Source: Pseudoalteromonas luteoviolacea (GTDB lineage Bacteria > Pseudomonadota > Gammaproteobacteria > Enterobacterales > Alteromonadaceae). Taken from it: DNA of 64,000 nucleotides. Below the pieces are notes generated by a model that saw only the letters and a program-made list of their open reading frames with translations, was not told the DNA's origin and did no database searches. Made by a program: the position numbers and the translations under genes. The stretch lies in NCBI RefSeq assembly GCF_001696455.1, contig NZ_MAUJ01000001.1, positions 744,001-808,000 of the forward strand, given 5' to 3'. Position 1 is the first letter of the stretch. Each line of letters opens with the position of its first letter. Positions 52,655 to 62,562 of the stretch are shown piece by piece.

Positions 52655-55600
52655 ATGCTTTCAATGCGTTGGTTTAGCACCATATTTATGATATTCCTTC
52701 TTACCGCTTGTGGCGGCGGGGGGTCAATCGAACGAGATTCATCCGGAGACGGAGACAGTAATACCGAAGAGTATGAACTGGTTCTGAGTCTCAACTCTCA
52801 AAGCGGCTCTTCTGAATTAAGTGTCGCTAACCCTATTCAGATTCAAGCCAAAGTAACCAAAGATGGTCAACCTTTGACCGATAGGTTGGTTAAGTTTATT
52901 GGTGATGAGTTTTCAGACTTCAATGGCGCTGAGTCAGCATTGACCAACAGTCAAGGGATCGCAGTTGTTGGTATTATTGCAAATGAGAATAAAGGAGCAG
53001 GCACCATACAAGCTTCTTTTGACGTAAATAATGAAACAATCACAAAAGGCATTGAATATGCCGCAGCTGGTGATGGTGGAATTCAGATTGCTTTGTCTAT
53101 GAAAGATGCCGAAGGTAATGACATTAATGCGCAAAACCCTTTAAAAGGCCAATTTGCGGCTACGGTAATGGCAACGCTCACTGACAATGCCCAACCAATA
53201 ACGGATAAAATAATCACATTCACCTTTGATGAGCTGCTCAGTACTACGAGTAACGGTAAAATTGTAACAAACGCCAGCGGTCAAGCGAGCTTTAAAGTGA
53301 ATGCAACCCAGCTAACTGGGGCGGGAACCATTGTTGCTCAGTACGAGGAAACCTCAAATTCCATCGCTTATGTGTCAGATGGCTATGAGTTTTTTGGTAT
53401 TGAAAAATACGAGCTTGAGCTGAGAGGTATTGATCAACAGTCAGCTCTTGCCGATGCACTGTCTTTTGCTACTCCCCTGACTATTCAAGCGATAGCAACA
53501 CTCAATGGAAATCCAATTCCAAACCAGTCAATCTCTTTTACTGTGAATGATAGAGCGCTAATGAGTTCTAACTTGGCACAAACAAATGAAAATGGCATTG
53601 CAACTGTCGTACTGACAGAAAATAACATTAGCAGTCAGGGGGATAACAAAGACGGTCTCGTAACGGCATCCTTTACACCGGACGACTCTGATATTGTACA
53701 AAGTAGCTTTGCTTTCTCCAGTAAGGGAGATGGCGGTTTACAAATGACAGTGACAATTACGGACACTAATGGCAATCCGATTAATCTAGAAAACCCACTA
53801 GATAAAACCACTACTGGGCGTATTTCAGTCAGCCTGAGTGATAATGGCGTGCCAGTAGCTGGTGCAATCGTTTCGGCATTATTAGATGACAGGTATAGTA
53901 ATGCTGTCACAATCCCAGCTAATGGTTTAGCAGAGACACAAGCGAATGGCGTAGCAACGGTGCAGCTCATAGCTAACACCGAAAATGGAGTAGGTGAAAT
54001 CGTTGCGTCTTATACCCGAACCGAAACTAATGAAACAGTTAGCGAAAGAAAGACTTTCCACAGTAACGGTGATACTAGCTTTGGTAATTCAAGTTATCAG
54101 TTCAATGTTGTTGGTAAGAAAAATGACGGGTCAGGTGATGAAAGCATGGAGCTTTCAGCTGCGACACCGCTTTTAATCGAAGCAACACTTGCGCTCAATA
54201 ATATTCCATTACCTGGTGAAAGGGTTACGTTTGAAGTCGATGACTTCGGAGTGCTGACCCCAAGCTCTGGCTCTGTTTTGACTGATACAAATGGTGTTGC
54301 CTCTATTCTTCTAAGAGCCACCTCAAAGGATGGCGCTGGCCAAGTTAAAGCTACTTATACGCTCAGTGATGGTACACCTCTAGAGCGAGTTTTTAATTTT
54401 AACAGCGCAGGTGACGGTGGTATTCAACTTTCTATTCAAAGTATTCGCGATTCTGACGAGATTGATATCGGGCCAACAAATAAAATTGGTGAAAATAAAA
54501 ACGGTATTGTGAAAGTAAAACTGACGGAAGATGGTGAGAATATTGTAGGCGGTTTGGTAACGTTCGAAACGGACTCGCTCAATGTCGCCACGCTTTTACC
54601 AACAAATGGTCGCGCAGAAACTGATGCAAATGGCGAAGCAACCATTCAACTCGTAGCGACAAGTGAATCTTCAGGTGTTGGATTTGTCACTGCAAGCTAC
54701 CAAGATGTATCTGCGACTAGAAACTTCCACTCTGCTGGAGTAGCAGAAGCCGTGACGGGTATCTACGACTTTGACATCCGGGTGTTGACCAACTGTGCTC
54801 CAAACTTCGATGAAGACAGAAATAATAATCAGCTCGACCCGACCGCTAACAATTGTCAAGATGTAACGAGTATATCTTCACTAGATAGCAACATTTATGT
54901 CTACATAAGAGTTTCAAACGCGACTAATACAGACATTGGTATTAGAAATGAGATCATCACAGTCACTACGGATAAAGGCGCAACATTGCCTACTTCTGGT
55001 AAGGTGCTGACCGATAATTTTGGTATCGCGTTACTCACATTGCAACCAGGCGATGGCGGTGGTGCAGGCACTATCACTGCGTCTTATCGTAATGAAGAGG
55101 ATACAAAGAACTTTGAAGTCAATACTGGTGCTCTTTATATCGGTCTAGTTTCGCCTTTAACAACACCTGCGACACCAGATGCAGGTAACGTTGGTGGTCT
55201 TCCAGAGTTGAACTCAGGGGACAGCTTTATTTTGACTGCAACGCTTTATACTGATGAGGCAAGAACAACCGTTTACACCGCTCAACAGGTTGATCTTGAG
55301 TTTACTTCTACTTGTGTTGCAGAAGGCGGCACGCCTCCGTTAGCAACGATTGATGCTTCAGTAAGGACGAAGCAAGGGGTTGCGAATTCAACTTATCGTA
55401 CCAGTGGCTGTGCGGGTATTGAGTCGATTACAGCGAGTATAGGGTCAGGTGACTCTGCGAGCTATGATTTTTATATAAAAGAAGCCCCCGTTCAGGCAAT
55501 TCAATTTAACTTAGACAGTGAAGGGTTTAATGCGTTTATTGGTTTGCCACCAGGAATAGGGGGAGTCAATACGACATCCTCGGTTCAGTTTACCTTGTTT

Positions 55601-57163
55601 GATACTGACAACCGTCCGATGGAGCAAAAGTATATTGAGTTTAGGCTGGCAGATCTGACGGGTAGAGCGTCGTTAACAAATTACCAAGGTAATACGGATA
55701 ACGATGGTATCGCTAAAACGACAGTCACCGCGGGTGTTGTCCCTGGCGATATCGTTGTAGAAGCGTGTTACATCCCCGATGAAGAGCTGAACGCTTTGGC
55801 TGACGGCCAAGTTGCCACTTGTTGGCAATCTAAAATAGACCAATGTGTTGCTGATACTACGTTAGATTTTTGTCCCAGCGACCCAAGTAATTTTGTGTTG
55901 ATTGATGCTGACAAAGTCGTTAATGCTGTGTCTTCAGGCATTGTGTTATCGTCAGGTGTACCGGATCAAGACAGTTTTGATGCAGCGCCAGATGTTGCCG
56001 TATTAAATGCACTGAATTATGTAGATGTCACAACCAATATAACGGTATTTTTCGGCGACCAGTTCAATCAGTTAACAGCGGACAGCTTAGTCGCAAACAT
56101 TCAAGCTGAGGCAGGTGTTATTGGTAGTATCGATGGCACTGGTGGCAATAGTACCTATACCTGTACGGCAGTTGATGGCAAGTGTACCGTGCAGTGGCGT
56201 AAACAAGGCGATTTCCCGCTCAATGATGCCAAGTGGCAGAACGATTTGGAAACTGTGTGTGGTACTTATGAGGGCAGACCAGGGCCTTGTGTAGGCGTAT
56301 TCCCCGCAAATGTGGTCAGAGGTGGGCGTATATCGATACTCGCGACAGCGAAAGGCCAAGAAAACTTCCATGATAAACCTGGCGCTAATAATAGAAATGG
56401 CGTGTTTGATAGTGGTGAATTTTACGCATTGAATGATGATTTAGCAGAAGCTTTTATTGATTTTAATGAAAACAACCAGTACGACGGTGTGAATTGTAAT
56501 GTCAATAATAATTGTGAGCCTGGAACGAGTACAGGTGGTCATAATGAAGTCTTCTTAGATGCGAACAACAATGGATTGTTGGACAGTGGCAATGGTATCT
56601 ACAATGGCTTGCTGTGCGTTGAAGACGAAGACCCAAGTAATCCAGGTGTAAAAATTTGTAGTCGAGACCTTGTAGACATCAGAAAGCAATTTGAAATTGT
56701 TATGTCTAGTGATGAAGTAATGTTCCGCTTTGTCATTAGCAGAGACCAAATTGACAATCAGCCATGTAGTCAGGGAACACACGATGGTGTAAGCGGCTTG
56801 GTAGCGAACGATAGTAGTGACTATTGCGATGTTTCGTCAATTAATCAAACGGATGCCAATGTGAATGCTGCACATGTTGTTAGGCTTTACTACTCAGATA
56901 TATTTGGTAACACGCTGCCAGAAGGGACACGCATTAACGTAGGAACAGAGAATGGGACAGCTAGGGTTATAAGCGGTGATGGAGAAATCATTGCAAGGAC
57001 AAACACTGGTATACAGTTTGTTGAAGTTGAAGTTGGACAGGAAATAACTGCCAATAGTGCCGATCGAGGCAACCTTGTGGTGACCTTCACAATTCCAGGG
57101 CCTAATCAAGGCGCAGACGATAAAGTTGTACAGGCCAAGCTTCTTATCATTGATGCTGGCTAA
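52655..57163 (+). CDS. Large Ig-like repeat lipoprotein, predicted cell-surface
   Basis: A 1502-residue protein. The start is the ATG at 52655, seven bases after AGGGAGA. The signal ends in lipobox LLTACGGGG, so it is a lipoprotein. About nine Ig-like (invasin/Big_1-type) domains of about 110-130 residues follow, each ending in a TxxxGxAxVxLxA...GxGxIxASY pattern. The first six alternate two styles: one starts YELxL, the other IQIxLS. The C-terminal 450 residues contain Cys pairs and Asp/Asn-rich loops such as DFNENNQYDG and DANNNGLLDSGNG, which look like calcium-binding loops. Role inferred: surface adhesion or matrix. Function unproven. Confidence 0.82.
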   Translation: MLSMRWFSTIFMIFLLTACGGGGSIERDSSGDGDSNTEEYELVLSLNSQSGSSELSVANPIQIQAKVTKDGQPLTDRLVKFIGDEFSDFNGAESALTNSQGIAVVGIIANENKGAGTIQASFDVNNETITKGIEYAAAGDGGIQIALSMKDAEGNDINAQNPLKGQFAATVMATLTDNAQPITDKIITFTFDELLSTTSNGKIVTNASGQASFKVNATQLTGAGTIVAQYEETSNSIAYVSDGYEFFGIEKYELELRGIDQQSALADALSFATPLTIQAIATLNGNPIPNQSISFTVNDRALMSSNLAQTNENGIATVVLTENNISSQGDNKDGLVTASFTPDDSDIVQSSFAFSSKGDGGLQMTVTITDTNGNPINLENPLDKTTTGRISVSLSDNGVPVAGAIVSALLDDRYSNAVTIPANGLAETQANGVATVQLIANTENGVGEIVASYTRTETNETVSERKTFHSNGDTSFGNSSYQFNVVGKKNDGSGDESMELSAATPLLIEATLALNNIPLPGERVTFEVDDFGVLTPSSGSVLTDTNGVASILLRATSKDGAGQVKATYTLSDGTPLERVFNFNSAGDGGIQLSIQSIRDSDEIDIGPTNKIGENKNGIVKVKLTEDGENIVGGLVTFETDSLNVATLLPTNGRAETDANGEATIQLVATSESSGVGFVTASYQDVSATRNFHSAGVAEAVTGIYDFDIRVLTNCAPNFDEDRNNNQLDPTANNCQDVTSISSLDSNIYVYIRVSNATNTDIGIRNEIITVTTDKGATLPTSGKVLTDNFGIALLTLQPGDGGGAGTITASYRNEEDTKNFEVNTGALYIGLVSPLTTPATPDAGNVGGLPELNSGDSFILTATLYTDEARTTVYTAQQVDLEFTSTCVAEGGTPPLATIDASVRTKQGVANSTYRTSGCAGIESITASIGSGDSASYDFYIKEAPVQAIQFNLDSEGFNAFIGLPPGIGGVNTTSSVQFTLFDTDNRPMEQKYIEFRLADLTGRASLTNYQGNTDNDGIAKTTVTAGVVPGDIVVEACYIPDEELNALADGQVATCWQSKIDQCVADTTLDFCPSDPSNFVLIDADKVVNAVSSGIVLSSGVPDQDSFDAAPDVAVLNALNYVDVTTNITVFFGDQFNQLTADSLVANIQAEAGVIGSIDGTGGNSTYTCTAVDGKCTVQWRKQGDFPLNDAKWQNDLETVCGTYEGRPGPCVGVFPANVVRGGRISILATAKGQENFHDKPGANNRNGVFDSGEFYALNDDLAEAFIDFNENNQYDGVNCNVNNNCEPGTSTGGHNEVFLDANNNGLLDSGNGIYNGLLCVEDEDPSNPGVKICSRDLVDIRKQFEIVMSSDEVMFRFVISRDQIDNQPCSQGTHDGVSGLVANDSSDYCDVSSINQTDANVNAAHVVRLYYSDIFGNTLPEGTRINVGTENGTARVISGDGEIIARTNTGIQFVEVEVGQEITANSADRGNLVVTFTIPGPNQGADDKVVQAKLLIIDAG

Positions 57164-57166
57164 GTT

Positions 57167-57199
57167 AAAAAAGGGCCTTTTTTAGGGCCCTTTTTTATT
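57167..57199 (+). terminator. Rho-independent terminator after the Ig-repeat gene
   Basis: AAAAAAGGGCC and GGCCCTTTTTT flank a T-rich loop, then a T-run. It separates the gene from topA. The remaining 213 bases hold only small hairpins, including ATAGGT (57335-57340)/ACCTAT (57353-57358). Confidence 0.88.
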
Positions 57200-57412
57200 A
57201 ACGCTTGAATTTCCTCACATATCCGCTATATTCGCCTTTTTAACAAGTCCAGATATACAGTTGAATAAATTTAGAGCGAAAATTGCTCAATAAATCGCTG
57301 TTCAGATAAAAGTTGAAATGAAAAGCTTGTAACAATAGGTGTTTGTGGATATACCTATAAATAATAACGCCCAATGGGGCACAACAGACAGAATTAGTCA
57401 AAATAGGCAAAT

Positions 57413-60046
57413 ATGGGCAAATCGCTAGTAATCGTAGAGTCTCCCGCAAAGGCCAAAACTATTAATAAGTATTTGGGAAAAGACTACATTGTTAAATCCA
57501 GTGTAGGTCATGTTCGTGATCTACCAACATCAGGGGCAGGTAAAACCAAAGGTGTTGCAACCAAGTCTCCGGCTGAAGTACGTAAAATGTCTCCAGATGA
57601 AAAGGCGGCATATCGTAAGCAAAAGGACTACGCCAATTTAGTTGCAAGAATGGGTATCGATCCTGAGAAAGGGTGGAAACCACACTATGAGGTGTTACCA
57701 GGAAAAGAAAAAGTTGTCCAAGAGCTCACGAAGCTTGCGCAAGATGCTGACCACATCTATCTCGCAACCGATTTGGATAGAGAGGGAGAGGCAATTGCTT
57801 GGCACCTTGAAGAAATTATTGGTGGTGATGCTTCAAAATACAAACGTGTAGTCTTTAATGAGATAACCAAAAATGCGATAACGCAAGCCTTTGAAGCACC
57901 GGGTCAGTTAAATACAGATATGGTGTATGCACAACAGGCCAGAAGGTTTTTGGACCGCGTTGTAGGCTTTATGGTGTCGCCACTACTTTGGCAAAAAGTA
58001 GCGAGAGGCTTGTCTGCTGGTCGAGTTCAGTCAGTTGCTGTTCGCTTACTTGTTGAGCGAGAGAGAGAAATTAAAGCGTTTATTCCAGAAGAGTTCTGGG
58101 ATATTCATGCAGATACAAAACTCGCGACTACGGACGTTCGATTTGCAGTTACGAAATTCCAAGGTCAGGCGTTTAAACCTGTTAATGAAGAGCAGGCATT
58201 AATAGCTGTTGCAGATATTCAAAGCGCTAGCCTGTCAGTTGTTAAGGTTGAAGAAAAACCGAGTAAGAGCAAACCGAGTGCGCCTTTTATTACGTCAACG
58301 ATGCAACAAGCTGCAAGTACAAGACTTGGCTATGGCGTAAAGAAAACGATGATGCTCGCTCAGCGCCTTTACGAAGCTGGTTACATAACCTATATGCGTA
58401 CAGACTCAACCAACCTGTCAAACGATGCGGTTGAGATGTGTAGAGATTACATCCAAGGTAATTTCGGTGATAAGTACCTTCCTAATGCACCGATAAAATA
58501 CAGTGCAAAGGGTAATGCCCAAGAGGCGCACGAAGCTATCAGGCCTTCTGATGTGAATGTTTTATCAGGCCATGTTGAAGGTGTAGATGCAGATGCTAAA
58601 AAGCTGTATGAACTGATTTGGCGTCAATTTGTGGCATGTCAAATGACACCAGCTGAATATGATTTGACCAACATTACTGTTGGTGCAAATGACTATACAC
58701 TGAAAGCCAGAGGACGCGTGCTGCGCTTTGACGGTTGGACTAAAGTGCAACCCGCTGTGCGTAAAAAGAACGAAGAAGAACAAGCGCTGCCTGCAGTGGC
58801 GGTTGGTGATAACGTTGATTTGTTGAATTTGGATCCGAAACAACACTTTACCAAGCCTCCTGCAAGATACAGTGAAGCAAGCTTGGTTAAAGAGCTTGAA
58901 AAGCGAGGTATTGGTCGACCTTCAACTTATGCTGCGATTATTTCTACTATTCAAGAGCGCGGTTATGTTCGAGTTGAAAACAGACGATTCTTTGCTGAAA
59001 AAATGGGTGAAATTGTTACAGATAGGTTGGTTGAGAACTTCAACGACCTGATGAATTTCGACTTCACAGCTAAAATGGAAGGTCGTCTTGATGACATCGC
59101 CGAAGGTGAACGTGAGTGGACTCAGGTATTAGATAAGTTTTATGCGGACTTCTCTGAACAGTTGGACCTCGCTGGAAAAGAAGAAGCTGAAGGCGGCATG
59201 CGACAAAACGTGATGGTTGAGACAGATATCGACTGTACGACTTGTGGCAGAAAAATGGGTATCCGAACTGCGTCAACGGGGGTGTTCTTAGGCTGTACCG
59301 GGTACAGTTTACCGCCAAAAGAGCGTTGTACAACGACGATGAACTTAATCTCTGGTGATGAAGCCATTGATACGGATGCAGAAGACGCCGAAACAGAAAG
59401 TTTGAGGCAGAAGAAGCGTTGTCCTAAATGCGAAACCGCAATGGACTCTTACTTGATCGACGAAACACGTAAAATCCATGTTTGTGGTAATAACCCAGCT
59501 TGTGACGGGTACATTGTGGAGCAGGGCACATTTAAAATAAAAGGCTATGATGGCCCTGTTATTGAATGTGATAAGTGTGGCGCTGACATGCAGCTTAAAT
59601 CGGGTCGTTTTGGCAAGTATTTTGGCTGTACAAATGAAGCGTGTAAGAATACACGTAAGCTTCTGAAAAGTGGTGAGCCTGCGCCACCGAAAGAAGACCC
59701 TGTACCGCTGCCTGAATTGGAGTGTGAAAAGTCCGATGCACACTTTGTATTGAGAGATGGCGCGTCCGGGATTTTCTTGGCGGCACATACGTTCCCTAAA
59801 TCTCGTGAAACACGTGCACCAAAGGTTGCTGAGTTAAAACGATTTAGAGACCGTATTTCTCCAAAGTTCTATTACTTGGCTGATGCACCTGAAAAAGACA
59901 GCGATGGTAACTTGGCTGTCGTGAGGTACTCGCGAAAAACTAAGTCGCAATATGTCATGACGGAAGTCGATGGCAAAGCGACAGGCTGGAAAGCGACATA
60001 CGCCGAAGGCAAGTGGGTAGAAGAAGAAAAGAAACGCAAAAAATAA
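57413..60046 (+). CDS. topA: DNA topoisomerase I
   Basis: Type IA topoisomerase that relaxes negative supercoils through a single-strand break. It has 877 residues (E. coli: 865). The TOPRIM domain begins [19 protein letters not shown] and includes [18 protein letters not shown]; the active Tyr is about residue 327 in [13 protein letters not shown]. Three Cys4-type zinc ribbons follow near the end: [11 protein letters not shown]...[12 protein letters not shown]...C and [11 protein letters not shown]...C, then a basic C-terminal tail. The ATG at 57413 has a poor ribosome site (AGG). Single-gene unit with its own terminator. Confidence 0.97.
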   Translation: MGKSLVIVESPAKAKTINKYLGKDYIVKSSVGHVRDLPTSGAGKTKGVATKSPAEVRKMSPDEKAAYRKQKDYANLVARMGIDPEKGWKPHYEVLPGKEKVVQELTKLAQDADHIYLATDLDREGEAIAWHLEEIIGGDASKYKRVVFNEITKNAITQAFEAPGQLNTDMVYAQQARRFLDRVVGFMVSPLLWQKVARGLSAGRVQSVAVRLLVEREREIKAFIPEEFWDIHADTKLATTDVRFAVTKFQGQAFKPVNEEQALIAVADIQSASLSVVKVEEKPSKSKPSAPFITSTMQQAASTRLGYGVKKTMMLAQRLYEAGYITYMRTDSTNLSNDAVEMCRDYIQGNFGDKYLPNAPIKYSAKGNAQEAHEAIRPSDVNVLSGHVEGVDADAKKLYELIWRQFVACQMTPAEYDLTNITVGANDYTLKARGRVLRFDGWTKVQPAVRKKNEEEQALPAVAVGDNVDLLNLDPKQHFTKPPARYSEASLVKELEKRGIGRPSTYAAIISTIQERGYVRVENRRFFAEKMGEIVTDRLVENFNDLMNFDFTAKMEGRLDDIAEGEREWTQVLDKFYADFSEQLDLAGKEEAEGGMRQNVMVETDIDCTTCGRKMGIRTASTGVFLGCTGYSLPPKERCTTTMNLISGDEAIDTDAEDAETESLRQKKRCPKCETAMDSYLIDETRKIHVCGNNPACDGYIVEQGTFKIKGYDGPVIECDKCGADMQLKSGRFGKYFGCTNEACKNTRKLLKSGEPAPPKEDPVPLPELECEKSDAHFVLRDGASGIFLAAHTFPKSRETRAPKVAELKRFRDRISPKFYYLADAPEKDSDGNLAVVRYSRKTKSQYVMTEVDGKATGWKATYAEGKWVEEEKKRKK

Positions 60047-60047
60047 T

Positions 60048-60080
60048 AAAAAGGGTCAGCATCTGCTGACCCTTTTTATT
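60048..60080 (+). terminator. Rho-independent terminator after topA
   Basis: AAAAAGGGTCAGC, loop ATCT, GCTGACCCTTTTT. Confidence 0.9.
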
Positions 60081-60215
60081 GACTCTTTTAAATAGAGAGT
60101 TGGTCATCCAGTATCCGTTTGAGTCATTTCTGATACACATCACAAATAGCCAACCTTTCTAACCGACTTAATTCCCAAGCAAAACTCTTTGTGTTTCTGT
60201 TGGGTACGCTAATTA

Positions 60216-60273
60216 TTGACACGCAAATGCGCGACCTCTATTCTAACGCCCACTGTATTAACTGATTAATACA
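60216..60273 (+). promoter_or_regulatory. Promoter with operator-like palindrome ahead of the peptidase-ABC operon
   Basis: TTGACA (60216-60221), exactly 17 bases, then TATTCT (60239-60244). The predicted start site is near 60251. Just downstream lie TGTATTAA (60254-60261) and TTAATACA (60266-60273), a perfect 8-bp inverted repeat with centre CTGA. Position about +4 to +23 suits a repressor of TetR type. A further TTGACA at 60282 has no matching -10 box. Confidence 0.55.
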
Positions 60274-60331
60274 CTAGTTTATTGACAATCACCTCGTAGG
60301 GCAGTTGTTGATTTTAAAAAGGAAATAATTA

Positions 60332-61831
60332 ATGAATAAGTACGGCAAACCGCTTATTAAGCTTATAAAATCAAGCTTAATCCCTCTTGCCATCGCATGT
60401 TCAGGCTTGACGCACGCACAACAAAACTCAAAGGTACTACAACCTTGCTATGTTGACGGCCTAGAAGATAGATTAATGTGCGGCTCTATCAGTCAGCCCC
60501 TTTCAAAAGATAACAGTGAAGAGTCTATAGAGATTCATTTTGCGGTGATCCCAGCAATTAAAGAAACAAACCCGACTGAAGCTGTCTTAGCTTTCGCAGG
60601 TGGGCCTGGTCAATCAGCGATAGAAGTCGCCCCAATATTTGCGCGTAACTTGCGCTATGCTAGAGAAAATAGAGACATTATTCTTGTTGACCAAAGAGGA
60701 ACTGGTAAATCTAATTTACTCCAGTGTGATACTGACAATTTAGAACAACAGTTTGCTCTGGACGATCAAGCTGTGCCGCTATTTAAGTTGGCAAAAGAAG
60801 AAACACAAGCTTGTATTAAAAAGCTCAATACGGATTTATCAAATTTTACCACGGTCGCGGCTGCAAGCGATTTTGAGGCTGTAAGGATCGCTTTAGGTTA
60901 TGAAACCTTGCACCTTTATGGCGCATCCTATGGTACCCGTATTGCTCAAGAATATATGAGACAATATCCAAACTCAGTAGCAACAGCGGTGCTTGATGGG
61001 GTGGTGCCAATGCAGCAGAGTTTAGTCGCGATTGGTGATGCTATTGATGATTCTCTGGCTGCTTTGTTTAAACGGTGTGCCGAAGAGCATGTTTGCAACG
61101 GGCAGTATCCAAACTTGGAAGATAAATATCAAACGCTGATTAATACGGTAAAAACCTCGCCGATTAAAGTGTCCGTTAGGCACCCTCGTACGTTCGAGTT
61201 AATTGATTTAGTGATTACAGAAAGCAAATTGAGAGGTTCTATCCGAATGGCCCTATATGGTCATACTACACGAGCGCTTGTTCCCTTGGTTATCGATGCA
61301 GCGCACAAAGGCAACTACAACCCTTTAGTTGGCTTACTGGGGAATGAAAATACGTTTGGTGCAATTGCAATGGGTATGCATAGCGCCATCACCTGTGGCG
61401 AAGATTGGCCGAACATGACGGACCAGGATAGAGCAAAATACAAAAAATCTTACTTTGGGCGGCTGATGATTGAAGCTCTCGATGCAAGTTGCCCGTTATG
61501 GCAAGTCAAACCAGTTGAGCAATACTTTTATCAGCCGCTGAAAACAGCGATCCCCACTTTATTGTTATCAGGAGGCTTAGATCCGGCCACTCCACCAAGT
61601 TGGGCGGAATTAGCAATGGTGAATATGGGCAATGCAAAGCACTTAGTCGCGCCAACGGCAACGCATGGTGTAGCGGCACAAACATGCGCCAACAAACTTA
61701 TTGGTGAGTTTATCAATTTACGCACCTTTGAAAGCTTAGACTCCGAGTGTTTAGAAAAAGATAATACAAAACAGTACTTCATGAATATTAATGGACCTGT
61801 TGCCAGTCAAAGTAATGAGGAGTTGCAATGA
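60332..61831 (+). CDS. Secreted S33-family alpha/beta-hydrolase peptidase (TAP-like)
   Basis: A 499-residue exported hydrolase. A signal peptide is seen at about 1-29 (SLIPLAIACSGLTHAQ). The alpha/beta-hydrolase core has VLAFAGGPGQSAI (oxyanion loop), VDQRGTGKSNLLQC and the nucleophile elbow GASYG with Ser199. Asp417 in GGLDPATPPS and His445 in ATHGVAA complete the triad. The C-terminal part matches the TAP-like domain of tripeptidyl aminopeptidases and proline iminopeptidase relatives. Cys pairs suggest disulfides in the periplasm. The stop overlaps the next ABC gene by 4 bases, so a joint function with the exporter is likely. Confidence 0.88.
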   Translation: MNKYGKPLIKLIKSSLIPLAIACSGLTHAQQNSKVLQPCYVDGLEDRLMCGSISQPLSKDNSEESIEIHFAVIPAIKETNPTEAVLAFAGGPGQSAIEVAPIFARNLRYARENRDIILVDQRGTGKSNLLQCDTDNLEQQFALDDQAVPLFKLAKEETQACIKKLNTDLSNFTTVAAASDFEAVRIALGYETLHLYGASYGTRIAQEYMRQYPNSVATAVLDGVVPMQQSLVAIGDAIDDSLAALFKRCAEEHVCNGQYPNLEDKYQTLINTVKTSPIKVSVRHPRTFELIDLVITESKLRGSIRMALYGHTTRALVPLVIDAAHKGNYNPLVGLLGNENTFGAIAMGMHSAITCGEDWPNMTDQDRAKYKKSYFGRLMIEALDASCPLWQVKPVEQYFYQPLKTAIPTLLLSGGLDPATPPSWAELAMVNMGNAKHLVAPTATHGVAAQTCANKLIGEFINLRTFESLDSECLEKDNTKQYFMNINGPVASQSNEELQ

Positions 61832-62562
61832 TAGAAGTGACTGAATTAAGAAAAACTATTGGGACTGTTCAAGCTCTCAACGATCTTAGTTTTCGGGCTG
61901 AGAATGGCAAAATTACTGGTTTATTAGGCCCTAATGGCGCGGGTAAAACGACTTGTTTACGTACTGTGTTTGGCTTGCTGCAAGCTGATAGTGGTGAGGC
62001 AAAAATTGATGAAGTGAATGTAGCTGAAAAGCCAATGCTAGCTAAACAGCAACTAGGGCTATTTCCAGATCCTTGTGGCTTGTATGAACGCCTTACCCCA
62101 AGAGAATATATCCAATTTTTCGCTGAATTAAGTGGCATGAGTAATCAAGCTGCCAAATCTGCGACACAGGATGTACTTGATAAATTACAAATGAATGATA
62201 TTGCAGATAGAAAATGTCAGGGGTTTTCTCAAGGGCAAAGAATGAAAACAGCGCTAGCACAAGCCATTGTTCATAAACCAACCAATATTATTTTGGACGA
62301 GCCAACACGTGGATTAGATGTAATGAGCACTCGAATCCTAAGAGAGCTTTTATTAATGCTAAAAGAACAGGGGCATTGCGTGCTATTTTCAAGCCATGTT
62401 ATGCAAGAGGTTGCGGCATTATGCGATCACGTTGTTGTCATGGTTAAAGGAAAGGTCGTAGCACAGGGCTCTCCTCAAGAGCTTTGTGTAAAAACTCAAA
62501 AAGAAACGCTAGAAGAAGCGTTTATTTCACTTATCGGTTCAGATGAGGGACTTGCTGCATGA
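61828..62562 (+). CDS. ABC transporter ATP-binding protein, NatA type
   Basis: A 244-residue cytosolic ATPase. ITGLLGPNGAGKTTCLRTVFGLL (Walker A), FSQGQRMKTALAQAIVH (signature, with FSQGQ instead of LSGGQ), NIILDEPTRGLDVMS (Walker B) and LFSSHVMQEVAALCDHVVVM (switch His). It is of the NatA/CcmA/multidrug group that pairs with NatB-type permeases. Overlaps both neighbours by 4 bases (ATGA), so the three proteins are made together. Substrate unknown. Confidence 0.92.
   Translation: MIEVTELRKTIGTVQALNDLSFRAENGKITGLLGPNGAGKTTCLRTVFGLLQADSGEAKIDEVNVAEKPMLAKQQLGLFPDPCGLYERLTPREYIQFFAELSGMSNQAAKSATQDVLDKLQMNDIADRKCQGFSQGQRMKTALAQAIVHKPTNIILDEPTRGLDVMSTRILRELLLMLKEQGHCVLFSSHVMQEVAALCDHVVVMVKGKVVAQGSPQELCVKTQKETLEEAFISLIGSDEGLAA

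Noticed and set aside
60129..60144. CRP-like site TCTGA-N6-TCACA upstream of the peptidase operon
   Set aside because: One mismatch in the left half and a centre about 114 bases upstream of the predicted start make a direct role doubtful.
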